From: Citrobacter braakii
GTDB taxonomy: Bacteria; Pseudomonadota; Gammaproteobacteria; Enterobacterales; Enterobacteriaceae
Assembly (NCBI RefSeq): GCF_002075345.1
Contig: NZ_NAEW01000015.1
Coordinates: 29,646-93,645 of the forward strand
Length of the DNA: 64,000 nt
Direction of reading: 5' to 3'
Positions 60,443-64,000 of this stretch are shown piece after piece; the first letter of the stretch is position 1; every line of letters starts with the position of its first letter. Both the position numbers and the translations under genes were made by a program. Below the pieces are notes generated by a model. That model saw nothing but the letters and a program-made list of their open reading frames with translations, made no database searches and had not been told where the DNA came from.

Positions 60443-62559
60443 CAGTAGTCCACCGTGAGTTTTAGCACGAAGGCCCGGCCGGGTTCGACTAACGGGTTAG
60501 TGTAGGTTTGAGGCAGGCGGATGTTTTCCGTGCCGGAGGGCGGCGTCTGGGTGGCGTCAAACAGGTTTTCTATCCCTGCCGCCAGCTTCCAGCCGGTGAA
60601 TCTGTCTCCCAGCCAGGCGTCAAGATACGCGCCTGCATAGAGGTTGACGTTGGCGAAGCCCGCCGTCTCACGCTCCTGCTTTTTGTCGATGCGCTTACGC
60701 CCCTGTACGGCGGTCACGATCGCCTCGCTATACCAGTCGCTTTGATCGTAGCGCAGCGATACCGACGCGGTCAGCGGCGAAATGGCGGGCAGCGGCTGGT
60801 TAGCGGTATCGTTCGTGCCCCATAGCGTGGCAAGGCTGTAGCGGCTGCTCCAGTACTGATTAAAGTAGGTTTGCCCTTCCAGCTCCAGGCCTCTCAGGGT
60901 GGCTTTGGCGACGTTCTGCCGCTGATTCAGGCCGCTGTTGTTGATGGGCACCAGAGAAATCAGATTGTCGTATTCGCTTTGCCAGCCGGTGAGCGAGATC
61001 TGGTGTTGGTCGCCGTACCAGCGCAGGCCCAGCTCGGCGGTAATGTTGGTTTCAGGCTTTAGCTCCGGGTTTGGCAGGGTCTTTACCGTGCCCGCCACGC
61101 TGGTCAGCACCATCGACTGCGCCGAAGGGGCGTGGAAACCGCGGCTTAAGTTCCCCACCAGATGCCACTGCGGCGTCATCTTCCATACGCCCCCTAAGCT
61201 TCCTGTCAGGGCATAGTGTTTCTGGCTGGTTTTACCGGCGAAGGCATCTTTTTGGATCTGCTGCTCCATGCGGGTCTGGGAGCCGATGTCCACCAGGACC
61301 GTGTCGCCGCGCAGCGCGGAGTTCAGATTAAAACTGTCGCTAATCGCCCAGTTGTCGTTAGCGAAAAGCCCGATGTTTGTCGTGCTGGTATCCCGCTCCA
61401 TCGGGACCTGGGGGGTTTGCGAAACCTGTGCGCCTGAGGGATCATACGCTTTAGTGTGCGTCTTGCGCCCTTTGGTGTCGCTGTACCAGAAGTCGCCGCC
61501 GTAGCTGACCGCGTGATCGTCCAGCTGTTTTTGTGCCGTCAGGTGTCCGCCCCAGACCTCGGGACTGTATACCTGGATTTGTTGCAAAGTATAGGCCTGG
61601 GTTTTCGGGTTGCGGTTCATCTGGTAGATATCGGTGCGGAAATCCCGGCGATACAGCGTACTTTCCCACTGGTCTGCCAACCAGCCTGCCCGTTTATCTT
61701 CGTAGGCCAGCCGCAGATAGCGTTCGATAATGGGGCTTTCGTTCACCAGTCGGTTCGGGTAGCCTGGAGCAGCACCCAGCCCGCCGGCGCGCCCGGTGTC
61801 CACATCGACGAAACGTCCGGACAGCTCCCAGCGGGAAAGTTCACCCAGACGGTAGCCAATGTTGAAATCCACCGCTTTGCTCTGCGAGTCGCTGTTATGC
61901 GCTTTTCCTTCCGGCGTGTTGTAGTCGTTCGCGTGCTGGTAGCTGGAGCCAACCATAACGTCAAAGCCGTTTCCGCCGCCGGAAAGTTCGGCCCGACCAC
62001 CGTAAAGATTATTGACGCTGTTCCACTGTGCGGCGCGCAGCGTTGGGGTCAGGGCGAAGGGCTGGTCGGCGTCGATTTTGGCACGCCGGGTAACGATGTT
62101 AATTACGCCGGTCATCGCGTCGGAACCATACAATGCCGAAGCAGGACCACGGATAACTTCGATACGTTCAATGGCGCTGGGATCCAGCATATTAAACTGC
62201 AGTGTATTGCGGCCCTCGTAGCGGTCGCCATCAATCGCCATCACCATGCGCCCGTCGTTGCTGTTAAATCCGCGCATCATGATTTGCCCGCCGAGGCCGC
62301 CGGAGCGCACGTACTGAATGCCCGGTATTTCTGCCAGCAGATTCTGGATACCGGCATAGCCTGGTCGTTCGGCGATCTGTTGGGAAGAAATAATGGTCAC
62401 CGTACGCGGCGAGCTTTCTGTCGAGGTGGTCGACCGCGTCGCCTGAACGATAATCTGTTCCTCTTTATCGGGCTCGGCTGCCAGCGTTTCGCATATCACG
62501 ACGTTATTCAGAAAAAGCGCGGCTCCCAGACACAGGCGCGATGAACTCGGTACTTTCAT
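60442..62559 (-). CDS. TonB-dependent outer-membrane iron receptor
   Basis: A 705-residue TonB-dependent receptor: signal peptide (MKVPSSSRLCLGAALFLNNV ending LAA-EPD), TonB box region EEQIIVQATR, plug domain (GGLGGQIMMRGFNSNDGRMV, PSAIERIEVIRGPASALYGS, DAMTGVINIVTRRA) and a 22-strand barrel with C-terminal GRAFVLKLTVDY. It imports a ferric siderophore or haem; the FRAP/NPNL haem motif is not seen, so a siderophore or catechol-like ligand is more likely. It is the first gene of the operon, downstream of a Fur box at 62610. Start ATG 62559 with GGGAG eleven bases before; the longer frame to 62688 crosses the Fur box. Confidence 0.93.
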   Translation of the reverse strand: MKVPSSSRLCLGAALFLNNVVICETLAAEPDKEEQIIVQATRSTTSTESSPRTVTIISSQQIAERPGYAGIQNLLAEIPGIQYVRSGGLGGQIMMRGFNSNDGRMVMAIDGDRYEGRNTLQFNMLDPSAIERIEVIRGPASALYGSDAMTGVINIVTRRAKIDADQPFALTPTLRAAQWNSVNNLYGGRAELSGGGNGFDVMVGSSYQHANDYNTPEGKAHNSDSQSKAVDFNIGYRLGELSRWELSGRFVDVDTGRAGGLGAAPGYPNRLVNESPIIERYLRLAYEDKRAGWLADQWESTLYRRDFRTDIYQMNRNPKTQAYTLQQIQVYSPEVWGGHLTAQKQLDDHAVSYGGDFWYSDTKGRKTHTKAYDPSGAQVSQTPQVPMERDTSTTNIGLFANDNWAISDSFNLNSALRGDTVLVDIGSQTRMEQQIQKDAFAGKTSQKHYALTGSLGGVWKMTPQWHLVGNLSRGFHAPSAQSMVLTSVAGTVKTLPNPELKPETNITAELGLRWYGDQHQISLTGWQSEYDNLISLVPINNSGLNQRQNVAKATLRGLELEGQTYFNQYWSSRYSLATLWGTNDTANQPLPAISPLTASVSLRYDQSDWYSEAIVTAVQGRKRIDKKQERETAGFANVNLYAGAYLDAWLGDRFTGWKLAAGIENLFDATQTPPSGTENIRLPQTYTNPLVEPGRAFVLKLTVDY

Positions 62560-62609
62560 ACGATGGTCAACTCCCTTTTTGCAATAGTATTTCTGGATAT
62601 ATTGATTTA

Positions 62610-62628
62610 GATAATGATAATCATTCTT
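62610..62628. promoter_or_regulatory. Fur box in the divergent promoter region
   Basis: GATAATGATAATCATTCTT matches the 19-bp Fur consensus at 17 positions. It lies 51 bases upstream of the receptor start and 35 bases before the CRP/FNR-type gene, so both directions are probably repressed by Fur with iron. Confidence 0.88.
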
Positions 62629-62662
62629 AATTGATGATAAGAGCAAAGGGAAAAATTGAGCT

Positions 62663-63367
62663 ATGACAATTATCAACGCCAGAAGCATGATGCTTGCGGA
62701 CGCCGTTCAGCTATTAAAGTCAACGCGGTTGCTGGAAGGCATACGCTCCGAACTGTATGAACGACTCATGCAGGAAGGCGTTTTTATCCGTCTGGAGAAC
62801 AAACAGGCGATCTTTCATCAGGGAGAGGAGGCTGATTTCTGGTATCTGGTGCTAAACGGCCAGGTGAATACTTTACGATATGGCCGTAACGGTGAAGAGC
62901 TGGTTTATCAACACAGGCTGCGCGGACAGTTGCTGGCTACGCTGGTGATGTTTATGCCGGAGGGACGTTATCCCGTACACGCCTGGGCCAGTATGCCATC
63001 CCTGGTGTGCCGCTGGCCGCGCAGGATGTTACATCAGTTTTGCCTGACTCAACCTGATATCGGCATCCGCCTGTTGTCAAGCGCCGGAGAAATGCTACAA
63101 CAGGCAATGGACAATATTGAGTCATTTAGCTTGTGTACGCTGGAGCAGCGGGTTGCGCGCTACTTGCTTAAAGTCAGCGAAACACAGGGTCGCCATATCA
63201 CCTTTTCAGTCACTCAACGTCTGCTGGCACATCAGTTGGGTATTCGTACTGAAACCCTTAACCGTTTGCTTGCTCAGTGGAAAAAGACAGGGGTAATTCA
63301 TGGAATGGGAAATAACCTGTACCTTCACGATATGGATTTCCTCATAAAAACAAGTGGAAAAACTTAA
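62663..63367 (+). CDS. CRP/FNR family transcriptional regulator
   Basis: A 234-residue regulator: N-terminal cyclic-nucleotide-binding-like barrel (about residues 25-140, ENKQAIFHQGEEADFWYLVL, GRNGEELVYQHRLRGQ), a dimer helix and a C-terminal winged helix (VTQRLLAHQLGIRTETLNRL, LAQWKKTGVIHG). It lacks the N-terminal Cys cluster of FNR and the complete cAMP-binding residues of CRP, so its signal is unknown. It is divergent from the iron-uptake operon, sharing a 103-base promoter region with a Fur box, and is the likely activator of that operon. AAAGGGAAAA before ATG 62663 serves as ribosome site. Confidence 0.88.
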   Translation: MTIINARSMMLADAVQLLKSTRLLEGIRSELYERLMQEGVFIRLENKQAIFHQGEEADFWYLVLNGQVNTLRYGRNGEELVYQHRLRGQLLATLVMFMPEGRYPVHAWASMPSLVCRWPRRMLHQFCLTQPDIGIRLLSSAGEMLQQAMDNIESFSLCTLEQRVARYLLKVSETQGRHITFSVTQRLLAHQLGIRTETLNRLLAQWKKTGVIHGMGNNLYLHDMDFLIKTSGKT

Positions 63368-63557
63368 GGGGCGCGTCGCTGAGCTTGTAAGGTTTGTTGA
63401 GCGGCGTTGCGGATGAAGGTATCGGTGAGAAGCATTGCCCATTGAACTGCTGACAGTCAACGCCGGTAATGAGCCAGTTGAACTCATCCTGAGAGAGGGA
63501 CCAGACTTTGTCGCCCGTACGAGGTCAGCGGAATTGCCCTTAATGCAGACGACGGAC

Positions 63558-64000
<443 letters not shown>

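Noticed and set aside
61456..62544. 362-codon forward frame
   Set aside because: It is antisense to the TonB-dependent receptor, which has all expected plug and barrel motifs.

Overview
The window is a stretch of accessory DNA from a gamma-proteobacterium of the Enterobacteriaceae. YebB-, YqjC- and Ivy-like proteins, CofA-type pilins, an omptin, a CdiBA system and IS5/IS66-type remnants all fit an Escherichia/Salmonella/Citrobacter/Klebsiella-type host. I cannot name the species. Integrative-conjugative-element transfer genes, fragments of two tyrosine recombinases, an iteron-like array and many broken insertion sequences indicate a large plasmid or integrated element built as a mosaic. I see no tRNA, rRNA or CRISPR array.

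Layout. Positions 1-683 hold the N-terminal part of a NERD-domain helicase running off the left edge. Positions 1169-16072 (minus strand) form a complete type IVb pilus operon with the gene order of the ETEC CFA/III (cof), Longus (lng) and Citrobacter CFC clusters: major pilin, minor pilin, TcpQ-like protein, secretin lipoprotein, two membrane proteins, a small periplasmic protein, ATPase, inner-membrane platform, a CofJ-like secreted protein and a prepilin peptidase. A 56-residue membrane protein, a lytic transglycosylase, an omptin protease, a small unknown protein, an RDD protein and a YebB-like protein follow on the same strand. Positions 16505-19113 carry an integrase scrap, an MgtC-family gene, a broken PTS EIIA-like fragment and an EamA exporter. 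Positions 19624-28185 are a sugar-acid catabolism cluster (amidohydrolase, two transporters, PdxA-like dehydrogenase, UxaA/GarD-like dehydratase, YagE-like aldolase) with a divergent IclR regulator and a palindromic operator. Positions 28251-30490 carry ivy (lysozyme inhibitor), transposase remnants and a Phd/ParE-type toxin-antitoxin pair.

Positions 30658-44872 are a contact-dependent growth inhibition locus: CdiB, a 4013-residue CdiA ending in an EndoU-type RNase domain, and a CdiI immunity protein. Positions 44881-46560 hold a terminator, a phased 11-bp repeat array, an orphan CdiA fragment fused to an integrase C-terminus, and a second toxin-antitoxin pair whose toxin looks frameshifted. 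Positions 46740-50429 hold a Xer-like site, small secreted proteins and unknown small genes. Positions 50467-55254 (minus) are conjugative-element genes of the TIGR03755-03757 kind with a TraG-N-like protein. Positions 56128-63367 are a Fur-box-controlled TonB/ABC iron-uptake operon with two unusual soluble proteins and a divergent CRP/FNR-type regulator. An IS66 remnant closes the window.

The cargo fits a host-associated lifestyle: adhesion (pilus, CofJ-like protein), surface proteolysis (omptin), lysozyme resistance (Ivy), competition (CDI), iron uptake and use of plant or host sugar acids. Several genes differ from an intact reading frame by a single base. Some of these may be real decay and some may be sequencing errors.
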